Shown in pieces: positions 54,948 through 64,000 of a DNA stretch of 64,000 nucleotides. The notes under the pieces were generated by a model. That model had not been told where the DNA came from. It was given only the letters and a program-made list of their open reading frames with translations, and did no database searches. The translations under genes and the position numbers were made by a program. Each line of letters starts with the position of its first letter. Positions within the stretch are counted from its first letter, which is position 1. The stretch lies in the NCBI RefSeq assembly GCF_019457885.1, contig NZ_JAHZST010000007.1:62001-126000 (forward strand), in the 5' to 3' direction. The stretch is from Shewanella nanhaiensis (GTDB lineage: Bacteria; Pseudomonadota; Gammaproteobacteria; Enterobacterales; Shewanellaceae).

Positions 54948-55754
54948 TCACCTAACAAAATCATCAAGGATCTTCTGTAGCTCGCCACTTCGTCTCATGG
55001 CGTAGATAACGGTATCAAACTGTAAGATAAAATCGTCCATATGAGGAAACTTATCGGCGCCAGTAGCTGTAAAGGCGAGAAAACCTTGCTCGATACTGAT
55101 GGTTGCACCTTCCATTAATCTGGCATGCTTTCCGCCTTCATCATACATCCCATTGGCTTTAAGTTGTTTCAGCTCCCACAGAATTGAGATCCTATCATTC
55201 ATATAGCAATCGGTTCTGCCTAAGCCCAACATCATGATATTTTTCTCATTGCCATTGGCTTCATTGACTGTGATCTTGCCATCTTTCACCGCTTCCCAGA
55301 ATCTATCCCCCCCAGATGAGAAGCCGGCATTATTACCAATCACTAAACCAAAGTAATCATCGGGCCAGATAGGCCTGATAGAGCGGGTTAATACTTCAGC
55401 ACGGCAAACAACAATCACCCTCTCGTCCAAAATGGGAATTGAGTAGGGCCACATATAGGGCCTCTCTTTGGTTCTATGGTAGGGAGGGTAGATAGCGAAC
55501 CCTTTACCATTCTCGATATATGATAAGCCCCGCTTCCAAGGTACAGGCTTAATCTTAACCTTATACCCCTCCATCCTTGAGAATGCCTTTTGAAGGATCT
55601 CGGTATAGATCCCCTTAAGCTCACCATTTTCAACATATGAATAGGGAGGATAGGAGTCATCAGCATAGACCTCCACTTGCGTATCCGCAGCGAGGGCCAG
55701 ATATGACACGAAAGAACACATTAAAGTAGCAAGAAACAGCGATACAGTTTTCAT
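54948..55754 (-). CDS. Periplasmic solute-binding protein, family 3 type
   Basis: An exported protein of about 268 residues: signal peptide MKTVSLFLATLMCSFVSYLALA, then QVEVYADDSYPPYSYVENGELKGIYTEILQKAF, the standard opening of family 3 amino-acid-type binding proteins. ATG at 55754 with AGGGGATG upstream is chosen instead of the frame start at 55790. No ABC permease or ATPase is next to it, so it may act as an orphan sensor or with a transporter elsewhere. Ligand unknown. Confidence 0.85.
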   Translation of the reverse strand: MKTVSLFLATLMCSFVSYLALAADTQVEVYADDSYPPYSYVENGELKGIYTEILQKAFSRMEGYKVKIKPVPWKRGLSYIENGKGFAIYPPYHRTKERPYMWPYSIPILDERVIVVCRAEVLTRSIRPIWPDDYFGLVIGNNAGFSSGGDRFWEAVKDGKITVNEANGNEKNIMMLGLGRTDCYMNDRISILWELKQLKANGMYDEGGKHARLMEGATISIEQGFLAFTATGADKFPHMDDFILQFDTVIYAMRRSGELQKILDDFVR

Positions 55755-55866
55755 ATCATCCCCTGAACTAAACACCGTCATCGGTAACAATTAGTTTAGT
55801 TCAGGATTTAAATTATGAGTGTTAAGCAAACCGATTTTAGGTGTTTGGGATAATGAAATAAAAGGC

Positions 55867-57075
55867 TTATGGAATAAAGAGCACTTCCTCATCAAGCAGA
55901 TCGAAAATCACCTCGATGGCAATCTCTCTATCTACACTACTTTGAGCCAGCACATTCACCAAATCTGCACCACTAAAACAGGTCGTCTGCTCCGCAAGTA
56001 ACAAGACTAACTGAGCAAGGATAGGGTCGGTCACATTTTGGCTCTCTCGATGCCTTACCTTGTAGCTGACACTTTCAATCCTTTGAGACTGATTTTGATT
56101 GCGCTTTTCGATAGAAAAAGAGGTTTCTGGATTCACCGCAAAGATACTGGAATCTACCTCGGCTTCTGTTAGCTTAGGCTTGGCAAAATTATCAGCACCG
56201 CAGATAACAAAATCCAGTTTAGGCACCTCAAACAGACGCTCAATTATCTGATACTGCTCAACATCACTCAAGCCTTGTAGTCTTTCCAGTAGCTCTGGAT
56301 CATCAAAGCGCTTCTCTACCGACCAGACATCAGGCTCGACCCAACGCACAAACTTCATATTAGCTTGTTCAATGAGTTGCCATAATGAGGTGATGTCATA
56401 ACTGACTTCATTAACATTCAAGCAGGTATCGACAAATTCAACATCGGGGTTTCGATAGGTATTTTTCCAATAGTTATCTTTAAAAACCGTCTCTTCTGCC
56501 GCCTTAGCAAGCAACCTTCCCATGGGGATTCGACTCTCAATCGGATCATCTTTAGGGCTGAGAATATCTATCCCTTCGATTAGTCGATACAGGGCTTGTC
56601 GCCCAAAGCTGCCATAAAGCATCAATGATATAACACCATGGGGAGCAAGAATTTTCGTGAGATTATTTAAACCTACCTGTGGATCTGCCAAGTGATGCAA
56701 CACCCCTGAGGAGTAGATCACATCAAATCCCCCCTCTGGCACCTCCAGCCCCTCTAATGTCATCAAATCTGCTTGCACGAAGTTGATGTTAGTCAGCCCC
56801 CGCGCTTTTGCATTAGCACTGGCCTCTGCAAGGCCAACCGAGTTGATATCAATAGCGGTAAACATCACATCTGGTTGAAGTGAAGCAGCGCCTAAAACGC
56901 CTGGGCCACGACCGCAACCTGCATCCAATACCTGTAGAGGCTTATCAGAGGTTCGCTGGTTTGCAACATAACTAAGTAGCAGTCTGATATCAAACCCAGG
57001 TCTAATTGTCGGGTCCCCTGACGGATAAGGGTACTGCTCATACATGCTCTTCACTTTGCTGGTCGTCTGATCCAC
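55867..57075 (-). CDS. SAM-dependent class I methyltransferase
   Basis: A 402-residue cytoplasmic protein. The SAM-binding fold lies in the first half: motif I VLDAGCGRGPG (about 49-59), AIDINSVGLAEA, FVQADLMTLEG and the GGFDVIYSSGVLHHL motif after which HLADPQ follows. The N-terminal MYEQYPYPSGDP recalls methyltransferases that start with a YPYP motif. The C-terminal third has no recognised domain. Start is GTG 57075 behind GGAGATGG. The substrate cannot be told. It stands alone between the binding protein and a TonB receptor. Confidence 0.88.
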   Translation of the reverse strand: MDQTTSKVKSMYEQYPYPSGDPTIRPGFDIRLLLSYVANQRTSDKPLQVLDAGCGRGPGVLGAASLQPDVMFTAIDINSVGLAEASANAKARGLTNINFVQADLMTLEGLEVPEGGFDVIYSSGVLHHLADPQVGLNNLTKILAPHGVISLMLYGSFGRQALYRLIEGIDILSPKDDPIESRIPMGRLLAKAAEETVFKDNYWKNTYRNPDVEFVDTCLNVNEVSYDITSLWQLIEQANMKFVRWVEPDVWSVEKRFDDPELLERLQGLSDVEQYQIIERLFEVPKLDFVICGADNFAKPKLTEAEVDSSIFAVNPETSFSIEKRNQNQSQRIESVSYKVRHRESQNVTDPILAQLVLLLAEQTTCFSGADLVNVLAQSSVDREIAIEVIFDLLDEEVLFIP

Positions 57076-57227
57076 TGTCCATCTCCAGTTATAATCAATT
57101 AAAATTGAATGTTACTCGCTATTTTTACCATAACATTATGAACTAGAAAATAGATATTAGCCCCATAACTTACTGTCAAAACTAATATTTTAGACTGAAA
57201 TAGGGATAGCTTAAATGAACAAAATAA

Positions 57228-57255
57228 AAAACCACTGAGATTACTCAGTGGTTTT
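57228..57255 (-). terminator. Terminator after the TonB receptor gene
   Basis: On the minus strand a perfect 12-base stem (AAAACCACTGAG / CTCAGTGGTTTT) with a 4-base loop is followed by T-rich sequence, 37 bases beyond the receptor stop. Confidence 0.9.
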
Positions 57256-57291
57256 ATTTCTTTAACTTAGCTAGGTATTGAGAAGTTTGCT

Positions 57292-59835
57292 CTAGAAAGT
57301 AAAGTTAACCTTGGCCGTGTAAGTGATCCCGTCGAAGCCATATGGCAGCGCCCTTACAGGGTATTGAAATGCCTGATTAGTAATAAAATCGAGTGGCTCA
57401 TCGGCGCCAAGCTCATCGGGGGTCACATCGAAGATATTATTCACCCCCGCGGAGACACTTAAAGAATCTGTAAAGTGATACTCTAAGTTAATATCTACTA
57501 ATACTGCGGCTTCTACAGTACTCGTCGGTTTAAATGAACCTGTGGGAGAAAGAAAACCAGGTAAGCCAATATGCTCATTACCAAAGTAGGTCACGTCGGT
57601 TTCGCCAAAGTAATTAGCCCTAACCATGGCTTGCCAGTCATTTTTACTGTAATCAAACGTTAAAGTCACACGCTCTTTCGGCTGACCATCGGTTAAGAAG
57701 CTACGCTGAAGCTTATCCAGTGCAACGTCCTCAGGGATCCCCTCAGGTGCATTCACACTGTCTATTTTGGTCTCATTAAGGTTCCCCGCAAAGGTAGTAT
57801 TTAAATCGCCGCCAAATAGCTCAGCCTGATGGGTCACAATCAGATCTACCCCTTGAGTAGTTGAGTTAACCGAATTAGAGAAGTAGTTAGCTTGTTGAGC
57901 CCCTGTCGCAGCCAAGGCTGCAACCGCTTCAGAACTGAAAGCCACATCTTCAGCTTTCAAAAGGCTACCTAAGGTAATTCTATCTTCAATCTCAATTCGA
58001 TAAGCATCTAAGGTGACAGAAAGATCATCGGTAGGGTTAAGCACAAAACCTAAACTTAGGTTTTTTGAGGTTTCAAGTTTTAGACTATCCACTCCGAGAG
58101 CCGAGGGGAAGTCTGTTCCCACTGTAGCAGTAAATGAGTTAATTAGTTCGCCGTTATCACCAAGATTGGTAGTATAAGCGGTATAAGCACTTTGCTGCAG
58201 TGATGGCGCCCTAAAGCCTGTAGAGACTGCGCCGCGTATGGCAAATGCATCACTAACATCAAAACGTGATGACAGCTTACCCACGAGATCACTGCCTGAA
58301 TCTGAGAAGTCTTCGAAACGAAGCGCAGCGCCTAGCATCCAGTCATCAAAAAAATTAGTTTCAAGGTCTAGGTAGAAGGCATAACTGCTTCTGTCAGCTT
58401 CACCCGCCGCATTAGGCCTTAAACCAGGGTAAGCCTGAAAACCACAACCAGCAGAGACTGCTGAATCCATCACTGAAGGGAAGGGGTCACTTGCATTTGA
58501 GCTACCGCAGGAGTAGGAGGCCAGTTCACCGGCCACAATCTCATAGTTTTCACTGCGGTATTCACTACCAAACGCCACATATATCGGCGAGTCCCAACCT
58601 GTATCCACAACACCACTAATATCAGCATTTAAGGTGGTTTGGTCGAAGCGGAAACCACCCGAATAGCCAGAAGTTGGTCCTGAGTTAGCGGCTATCTCTG
58701 CATCGGTTGCACCTGGATTGTTATAAAGATACTCGGCAGCATAGGAAGCATTAATGGTGTTTCTCGAATCAAAGTCATAACGGTTTTGTCCATAAACAGC
58801 TGAGAGGTCAAACTGCCAATCATCATTAATATCCCCTCTTAAACCAGCGGCAATTGAGGTATCCTGCGCCTCGTTAAAAATACGCGGCAGAAAACCATCG
58901 GGATAGACTTGAGGAACAACTTTTTCGGCCTCATCAAAATTACGCCAAAAACCATTGCCTAACGCGGTACGATTTGAATAGCCACCGAAAGAGTAAAGCT
59001 CAAACTCCCCCACCGGCATCATGGCATTGTAAAACATCGATTTAAATTCTGAATCAGCATTACCTTGACTCCAACGTACCTCATCGGAGAGTGCACTCCC
59101 GTTGGGCACAGTTGAAGAACCTCCCATGTCCCTTTGAGCGCGGTTAGTGCCATCGGCATCGCGGTACTCAAAGGAGAGATTAATAAAGCCGCCATCATCA
59201 CCAAGATCAAAGCCTGTGTTTAAGCCAAGGGAGTAGTTATCGCCATCTCCCTCACCCGTACTCCCGCCCTGTATATAACCAGAGGTAACGTCTGTGCTGT
59301 CTCTAAGAGATAAATTAATCACACCAGCGATGGCATCCGATCCATATTGCGCCGCAGCACCATCACGCAACACCTGTACATCTTTAAGTGCAATCAACGG
59401 AATGGCATTCATGTCCGTTCCCGCCGCGCCAGCACCAACAGTGCCATTAAGGCCAAATATCGCTTGATTATGGCGACGCTTGCCATTTATTAATACCAAG
59501 GTCTGATCCGGTTGTAGCCCACGCAGTGTAGCGGGACGAAATAGATCTGATCCATCAGAGACTTGAGTTCGACTGAAATTAAACGAAGGAACACTGGCCT
59601 GTAGACTCTGTCCTAGCTCAGTAAAACCGCCACGGGTTAAGCTCTCTGCACTGATAATATCAACGGGAACCGCAGACTCTGTTGCAGTTCGATTCGAAAC
59701 CCTAGTACCCAAAATCGAAATGGTCTCCACCTCTTGCTCGGCTGATGCCTCATCGGCGGCCTGAACAGCCACACTGGTGCTCCCAAGAGCGATACCTATC
59801 GCAAGCGTTAATGAATTAGCGCGGAATATTCTCAT
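57292..59835 (-). CDS. TonB-dependent receptor
   Basis: An outer-membrane importer of 847 residues with a signal peptide (MRIFRANSLTLAIGIALGSTSVAVQAAD), a plug beginning VETISILGTRVSNRTATESAVPVDII with LRGLQPDQTLVLINGKRRHNQ and VLRDGAAAQYGSDAIAGVINLSL, and a barrel ending AKVNFTF. ATG at 59835 is preceded by GGGAG. It lies beside a sodium-coupled amino-acid transporter and kynurenine genes, but nothing in the sequence shows that it serves them; cargo is unassigned. Confidence 0.92.
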   Translation of the reverse strand: MRIFRANSLTLAIGIALGSTSVAVQAADEASAEQEVETISILGTRVSNRTATESAVPVDIISAESLTRGGFTELGQSLQASVPSFNFSRTQVSDGSDLFRPATLRGLQPDQTLVLINGKRRHNQAIFGLNGTVGAGAAGTDMNAIPLIALKDVQVLRDGAAAQYGSDAIAGVINLSLRDSTDVTSGYIQGGSTGEGDGDNYSLGLNTGFDLGDDGGFINLSFEYRDADGTNRAQRDMGGSSTVPNGSALSDEVRWSQGNADSEFKSMFYNAMMPVGEFELYSFGGYSNRTALGNGFWRNFDEAEKVVPQVYPDGFLPRIFNEAQDTSIAAGLRGDINDDWQFDLSAVYGQNRYDFDSRNTINASYAAEYLYNNPGATDAEIAANSGPTSGYSGGFRFDQTTLNADISGVVDTGWDSPIYVAFGSEYRSENYEIVAGELASYSCGSSNASDPFPSVMDSAVSAGCGFQAYPGLRPNAAGEADRSSYAFYLDLETNFFDDWMLGAALRFEDFSDSGSDLVGKLSSRFDVSDAFAIRGAVSTGFRAPSLQQSAYTAYTTNLGDNGELINSFTATVGTDFPSALGVDSLKLETSKNLSLGFVLNPTDDLSVTLDAYRIEIEDRITLGSLLKAEDVAFSSEAVAALAATGAQQANYFSNSVNSTTQGVDLIVTHQAELFGGDLNTTFAGNLNETKIDSVNAPEGIPEDVALDKLQRSFLTDGQPKERVTLTFDYSKNDWQAMVRANYFGETDVTYFGNEHIGLPGFLSPTGSFKPTSTVEAAVLVDINLEYHFTDSLSVSAGVNNIFDVTPDELGADEPLDFITNQAFQYPVRALPYGFDGITYTAKVNFTF

Positions 59836-60056
59836 TATAATAACTCCCTATCACTTTACCTGAGCAATAACTTGCCAAAGCCTATTCTTTTAGGTTTAAG
59901 GCTTAATACTGACAAGTCTGAGGTAAAACAGTTATGATTTTAAATTCCATTCTCAGTATTAAATAGCGCTAGAGTTTAATAGCGCAGCTATTTAATGCTG
60001 ATACAACAATGAGCCCATTTAAACAATATAAAAACATACAGATTAAAAAGATAAAA

Positions 60057-61406
60057 CTAATTAAACACTGAGTGGTAAAACATCACCAAAATAATCACAG
60101 GACAAACAAAGCGAACATAACTTGGCCATATTTTCCAAAACAGTGAATGCTCAATATCAGGACAACCCAACTTCAACTCATTTAATATCGAGTCTCGTCG
60201 CCACACCCACCCAGCAAATAGAGATAAAACTAACCCAAGTAGAGGTTGGCTATATTGAGTGGTAAATGAAATCACCGCCCCAAATAGCAATTCAAAATTA
60301 AATACAATACTGGTACTTATCAGCATGATGATGCCACCAATTAACCAAGTGGCACGACTTCTGGGTTGTGAGCTGTTCTCAACCGTATAAGCAACTGGCA
60401 CTTCAAGCATAGAGATAGATGAGGTGACGGCTGCAATCGCCATCAGGGAGAAAAAGACAAAAGAGATAACATTGCCAAGATCCCCCATCGCTGTAAATAA
60501 CTCAGGGATCACTGTAAATATCAATCTATCACCATTAATTAATTCTCCAGCCTCGGTGAAAATAGTCACGCCATTATGTTGTGCCACATACATGGCAGGA
60601 ATAATTAACATGCCCGCTAATATTGCAATACCAATATCCACTAAGGTGACTTGAGCTCCTAAGGTCACGATATTCTCTTTTTTACTGATGTATGATCCGT
60701 AAATAAGCATGGTTCCAACACCCAAAGAGAGTGAGAAGAAGGCCTGACCTAAAGCACTAATTAAGAGATCTGAATGTAATATTTTAGCAAAGTCAGGGAT
60801 CACATAAACTTCCCAACCTAAAGCAGCACCATCGAGGGTCGCCACGAAAATAATCAATGAGATAAGTAAAATTAATAGCAGAGGCATCAATCTGGCCGAC
60901 CACTTCTCTATTCCATTACTCACCCCCTTATGAACAATCCCTATGGTTAATAAAGAGAAGATAAAACAAAATATTAAGTTTCGTGGTGTTGAAAACGCCG
61001 TTAACCAAAGCGATATTTGTTCTAAGCCTAATAGGTCAGTGATAGACGCTAGTGCATAAGCCAACATCCAACCCGCAACGATGGAGTAAAAACTTAAAAT
61101 TAAACAAACAACCGTAAGTGCCCAGTAACCAGATAGCTTTCCACTTAATTTACTAACAGGCCCTTGGGATATTCCCTGAAGCGCATTAACCATATTCGAC
61201 TGTGAATAACGTCCTATCACTAACTCAGCCATTAAAATGGGATAGGCTAATAAAAACGTTAATATCAAATAGACTAAAACAAAAGCGGCACCACCATTAC
61301 TAGCAACCTGAGTAGGGAAACCCCAAATGTTCCCCAGTCCCACAGCAGACCCTGCCGCCGCGAGTACAAAACCAAGCTTAGATGAAAACTGTCCACGTAC
61401 ACTCAT
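60057..61406 (-). CDS. Sodium-dependent transporter, NSS/SNF family
   Basis: An inner-membrane amino-acid importer of the LeuT class, about 449 residues with 11 to 12 helices. Helix 1 carries the family word GSAVGLGNIWGFPTQVASNGGAAFV, though the usual arginine after NxW is glycine here. FFSLMAIAAVTSSISMLE later on belongs to helix 8. ATG at 61406 is used; the frame itself opens at a TTG at 61415. It is divergent from the kynurenine genes, and bacterial NSS proteins include tryptophan importers, so tryptophan or kynurenine is a plausible cargo by inference. Confidence 0.88.
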   Translation of the reverse strand: MSVRGQFSSKLGFVLAAAGSAVGLGNIWGFPTQVASNGGAAFVLVYLILTFLLAYPILMAELVIGRYSQSNMVNALQGISQGPVSKLSGKLSGYWALTVVCLILSFYSIVAGWMLAYALASITDLLGLEQISLWLTAFSTPRNLIFCFIFSLLTIGIVHKGVSNGIEKWSARLMPLLLILLISLIIFVATLDGAALGWEVYVIPDFAKILHSDLLISALGQAFFSLSLGVGTMLIYGSYISKKENIVTLGAQVTLVDIGIAILAGMLIIPAMYVAQHNGVTIFTEAGELINGDRLIFTVIPELFTAMGDLGNVISFVFFSLMAIAAVTSSISMLEVPVAYTVENSSQPRSRATWLIGGIIMLISTSIVFNFELLFGAVISFTTQYSQPLLGLVLSLFAGWVWRRDSILNELKLGCPDIEHSLFWKIWPSYVRFVCPVIILVMFYHSVFN

Positions 61407-61738
61407 ACTTAACAACCTTATTCTAAAGCCATGTAAAATAAAGGCTTATTATTGTTTTGTTATTATTTGTATATCTCCATCATACGGACAAAAATCACAC
61501 TGCCCAGCTTTTTATCTTCAGCAAAACAACAAATGCGTAACAAAGGTAGTAATCATTATCACACTCAAAAACACTCAAACACTGCCCCCATCAAGCCTGT
61601 AAACCTATGGCCTAATAACAAAGCATTCATTTTTTGTATCTAAATAGAAGATTTATAAAATTATGGTTATTTTTTAAAAGCAGATAACCTTAAAAATATA
61701 TTCAAATCCATATCGACTGCGAATTAAGGGCGAGACAG
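61407..61738. other. Divergent region between transporter and kynurenine genes
   Basis: About 330 bases without a gene, unusually rich in A and T. It should carry the promoters of both sides. I find no clear palindrome or operator in it. Confidence 0.4.
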
Positions 61739-63205
61739 ATGTCTGAGTTACCTATATTAACCAGCTACATTGATGGTCATTTCATTAATAGCGACACTCA
61801 TTTCGACAATATTAACCCTGTAAATGGTCAAACAGTTGCCCGTATCAGTGAAGCAACACCAAAGATGATTGAAGATGCGGTAATAAGCGCACGAGCCGCT
61901 CAAGACTCAACTTGGGGCAAGATGACAGTCAATGAGCGCTGCGCTCTGCTACACAAGGTGGCCGATAGAATGGCTGAACGTGAAGAAGAGTTTATTACAG
62001 CTGAAATTACCGACACAGGCAAATCCCTTTTCCAAGTCAAAACCATAGATATTCCCCGTGGCACAGCTAACTTCCGGTTTTTTGCCGATCTGGCGAAGTT
62101 TAATTCGGGAGAAACCTTTATCACTGACACCCCAACGGGTGATAAAGCACTCAACTACAGTGTCAATAAACCTCTAGGCGTGGTTGGGGTTATCTCCCCT
62201 TGGAACCTACCTCTACTATTGGCTACCTGGAAAATTGCCCCTGCCATGGCGTGCGGTAATAGCGTGATATTAAAGCCCTCAGAGGAGACCTCATCCACCG
62301 CTTTTCTTCTTGCAAAGGTGATGGATGAAGTGGGTATCCCCAAAGGCGCATTTAACCTGATTTTAGGGCGAGGTAGTGCCGTTGGCGATGCACTGACCAG
62401 CCACCACGGAATCGATGCCATCACTTTCACAGGCGCATCCTCCACAGGAAAACAGATAATGCGATCGGTTGCTGAGCGAGTAAAACCTATCTCATTTGAA
62501 CTTGGCGGTAAAAACTCAGCCATCGTTTTTGCCGATGCAGATCTTAATAAAGCGATAAAGGGCGTAACTCGCTCTAGCTTTACCAACTGCGGACAGGTTT
62601 GCCTCTGCACTGAGAAAGTCTATGTTCACCGCTCTCTTTTCGACGCTTTTATCCAAGGTCTTAAGCGTGAAGCGGAGCAGATAAAGATAGGCTACCCAAA
62701 AGATAAAGATGTATTTATCGGCCCACTGGTCTCTAAAGTCCACCAGCAAAAGGTCCTCTCCTACTATCAACTCGCCAAAAATGAAGGTGCGACCTTTGTC
62801 ACTGGTGGCGGTGTCCCTAAGTTTAATGACGAGCGTGATATGGGCTGCTTTATCGAGCCAACTATCATCACCGGACTCAGTGATGATGCGCGAGTGAATC
62901 AGGAGGAGATCTTCGGTCCCATCTGCCATGTATCCCCCTTTGATGATGAAGATGAGGTGATAGAGAGAGTCAATAACACTGACTATGGCCTCGCCGCTTC
63001 GGTATGGACAGAGAACATCTCCCGCGCCCATCGTGTCTCCCCCCAGTTAGATGTCGGACTTGTGTGGGTGAATACTTGGTTCCTGCGGGATCTTCGTGCT
63101 CCTTTCGGCGGCGTAAAACTATCCGGAATTGGTCGTGAAGGAGGAAAACACTCCCTCGCCTTCTATAGCGAGCCAGTCAATATCTGCGTCCATATCGATA
63201 GTTGA
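61739..63205 (+). CDS. nbaE: 2-aminomuconic 6-semialdehyde dehydrogenase
   Basis: NAD-dependent aldehyde dehydrogenase of 488 residues that oxidises 2-aminomuconic semialdehyde to 2-aminomuconate in tryptophan breakdown. Active residues are E254 in FELGGKNSAIVFADAD and C288 in NCGQVCLCTEKVYV; the CLC form is typical of the muconic-semialdehyde branch. The end has the standard PFGGVKLSGIGREGG. ATG at 61739 follows AAGGG. The next genes encode an aminomuconate deaminase-like RidA protein and 3-hydroxyanthranilate dioxygenase, which fixes the role better than homology alone. Confidence 0.88.
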   Translation: MSELPILTSYIDGHFINSDTHFDNINPVNGQTVARISEATPKMIEDAVISARAAQDSTWGKMTVNERCALLHKVADRMAEREEEFITAEITDTGKSLFQVKTIDIPRGTANFRFFADLAKFNSGETFITDTPTGDKALNYSVNKPLGVVGVISPWNLPLLLATWKIAPAMACGNSVILKPSEETSSTAFLLAKVMDEVGIPKGAFNLILGRGSAVGDALTSHHGIDAITFTGASSTGKQIMRSVAERVKPISFELGGKNSAIVFADADLNKAIKGVTRSSFTNCGQVCLCTEKVYVHRSLFDAFIQGLKREAEQIKIGYPKDKDVFIGPLVSKVHQQKVLSYYQLAKNEGATFVTGGGVPKFNDERDMGCFIEPTIITGLSDDARVNQEEIFGPICHVSPFDDEDEVIERVNNTDYGLAASVWTENISRAHRVSPQLDVGLVWVNTWFLRDLRAPFGGVKLSGIGREGGKHSLAFYSEPVNICVHIDS

Positions 63206-63323
63206 CTAACGTTTAAGTAACACAAGCGCGGCAGCAGCAAGTAGATGGTTAAAACCAGATGACTAAGACATGACGAAAGCTAAGTAAATAGTACCAGCAA
63301 GCAGCGAATATGAGAGCAGAGCA

Positions 63324-63749
63324 ATGAAAGATAACAAAACAGAAGCAACACTCGTCGCGGGAAAAGCTAAACCAAGAGGTAGCTTCCCCCACCTTAAACG
63401 TGCTGGCGATTTTATCTATGTTTCTGGCACAAGCTCAAGATTGCCAGATAACAGCTTTGCTGGTGTTGAGGTCGATGAGATGGGTGCAACCAATCTAGAT
63501 ATTGAAGTTCAAACTCGTGCAGTGATTGACAATATTCGAGACCTATTGCGATCCGTCGATGCCGATTTAACTGATCTAGTCGAGATCAGCACCTTCCTCG
63601 TCAACATGAATGACTTTGCCGGCTACAACCGTGTCTATTCAGAATACTTTGACTACGACGGTCCTACTCGCACCACAGTTGCGGTACATCAACTGCCGCA
63701 CCCACACCTCTTGATTGAGTGTAAAGCCGTGGCCTACAAGCCGCTTTAG
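63324..63749 (+). CDS. nbaF: 2-aminomuconate deaminase (RidA/YjgF superfamily)
   Basis: A 141-residue RidA-fold protein ([31 protein letters not shown], then [28 protein letters not shown] and [25 protein letters not shown]). Its place between a semialdehyde dehydrogenase and a 3-hydroxyanthranilate dioxygenase and its length match the aminomuconate deaminase that removes ammonia in this pathway. RidA housekeeping proteins are shorter, about 128 residues. The function is therefore inferred from context plus family. Confidence 0.85.
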   Translation: MKDNKTEATLVAGKAKPRGSFPHLKRAGDFIYVSGTSSRLPDNSFAGVEVDEMGATNLDIEVQTRAVIDNIRDLLRSVDADLTDLVEISTFLVNMNDFAGYNRVYSEYFDYDGPTRTTVAVHQLPHPHLLIECKAVAYKPL

Positions 63750-63774
63750 GTTTTAGGTTTTAGGTCCTAATATC

Positions 63775-63823
63775 GAGTTGCGAGTTGCGAGTTGCGAGTT
63801 GCGAGTTGCGAGTTGCGAGTTGC
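63775..63823. repeat. Perfect tandem array of seven GAGTTGC units
   Basis: Seven uninterrupted copies of GAGTTGC (7 x 7 = 49 bases) begin 26 bases after the nbaF stop and end 35 bases before the nbaC start. The preceding bases also repeat (TTTTAGG twice, 63747-63763). Such arrays change length readily, so the spacer between the two genes is likely to vary among strains. Confidence 0.97.
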
Positions 63824-63837
63824 GACAAGAATAATAA

Positions 63838-64000
<163 letters not shown>

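Noticed and set aside
63775..63823. A CRISPR array or phage attachment site
   Set aside because: The units are 7 bases long with no spacers and no cas or integrase genes nearby; it is a simple tandem repeat.

Overview
The window comes from a marine gammaproteobacterium of the Shewanella type. The main evidence is a complete omega-3 polyunsaturated fatty acid (EPA-type) synthase locus in the order pfaR-pfaA-pfaB-pfaC-pfaD, with six tandem acyl carrier domains in PfaA. Supporting evidence is the number of TonB-dependent receptors, a Kef-type potassium system, a haemerythrin-GGDEF protein and the typical short intergenic repeats. The species cannot be fixed from the sequence alone.

Layout. 0-7 kb holds housekeeping and accessory genes: a DUF3291 protein cut by the window edge, a haemerythrin-diguanylate cyclase, a GFA-type zinc protein, a dicarboxylate/amino-acid symporter, a pseudouridine catabolism pair (psuK-psuG), a YaiI-type protein and a PhnA-type protein. 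7.4-10.7 kb holds a small divergent CsrA-like gene missed by ordinary ORF length cut-offs, followed by a KefG/KefB-like operon. 10.7-12.1 kb is a leucine-rich-repeat protein kinase. 12.2-20.2 kb is a disaccharide-use locus (MFS importer, GH65 phosphorylase, beta-phosphoglucomutase, LacI regulator, TonB receptor) whose two promoter regions carry the same LacI-type palindrome. 20.3-21.2 kb is an M14 carboxypeptidase-like gene. 21.3-26.9 kb is a five-gene operon of a LolA-like protein, two FtsX-type permeases, an ABC ATPase and a beta-barrel protein, which looks like a trans-envelope lipid or lipoprotein route. 27.4-30.3 kb is a large TonB receptor.

31.3-50.6 kb is the PUFA synthase locus. pfaR, pfaA, pfaB and pfaC are joined by three TAATG junctions, so they should be translated in a coupled way. 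pfaC ends inside a strong hairpin and pfaD follows after a 212-base leader. The phosphopantetheinyl transferase gene pfaE, needed to load the ACPs, is not in the window. PfaR looks like a domesticated IS481-type transposase, and its upstream region carries near-identical direct repeats that may be its binding sites.

50.7-54.9 kb is a visibly AT-rich accessory segment (alginate-export-like barrel, metallo-beta-lactamase-fold protein, a VOC-family gene broken by one in-frame stop, LysR regulator), probably acquired. 54.9-59.8 kb holds a periplasmic solute-binding protein, a methyltransferase and another TonB receptor. 60-64 kb holds a sodium-coupled amino-acid transporter and the start of a 3-hydroxyanthranilate (tryptophan/kynurenine) degradation cluster: aminomuconic semialdehyde dehydrogenase, aminomuconate deaminase and the beginning of 3-hydroxyanthranilate dioxygenase, which runs off the window. 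A perfect 7-base tandem repeat lies between the last two.
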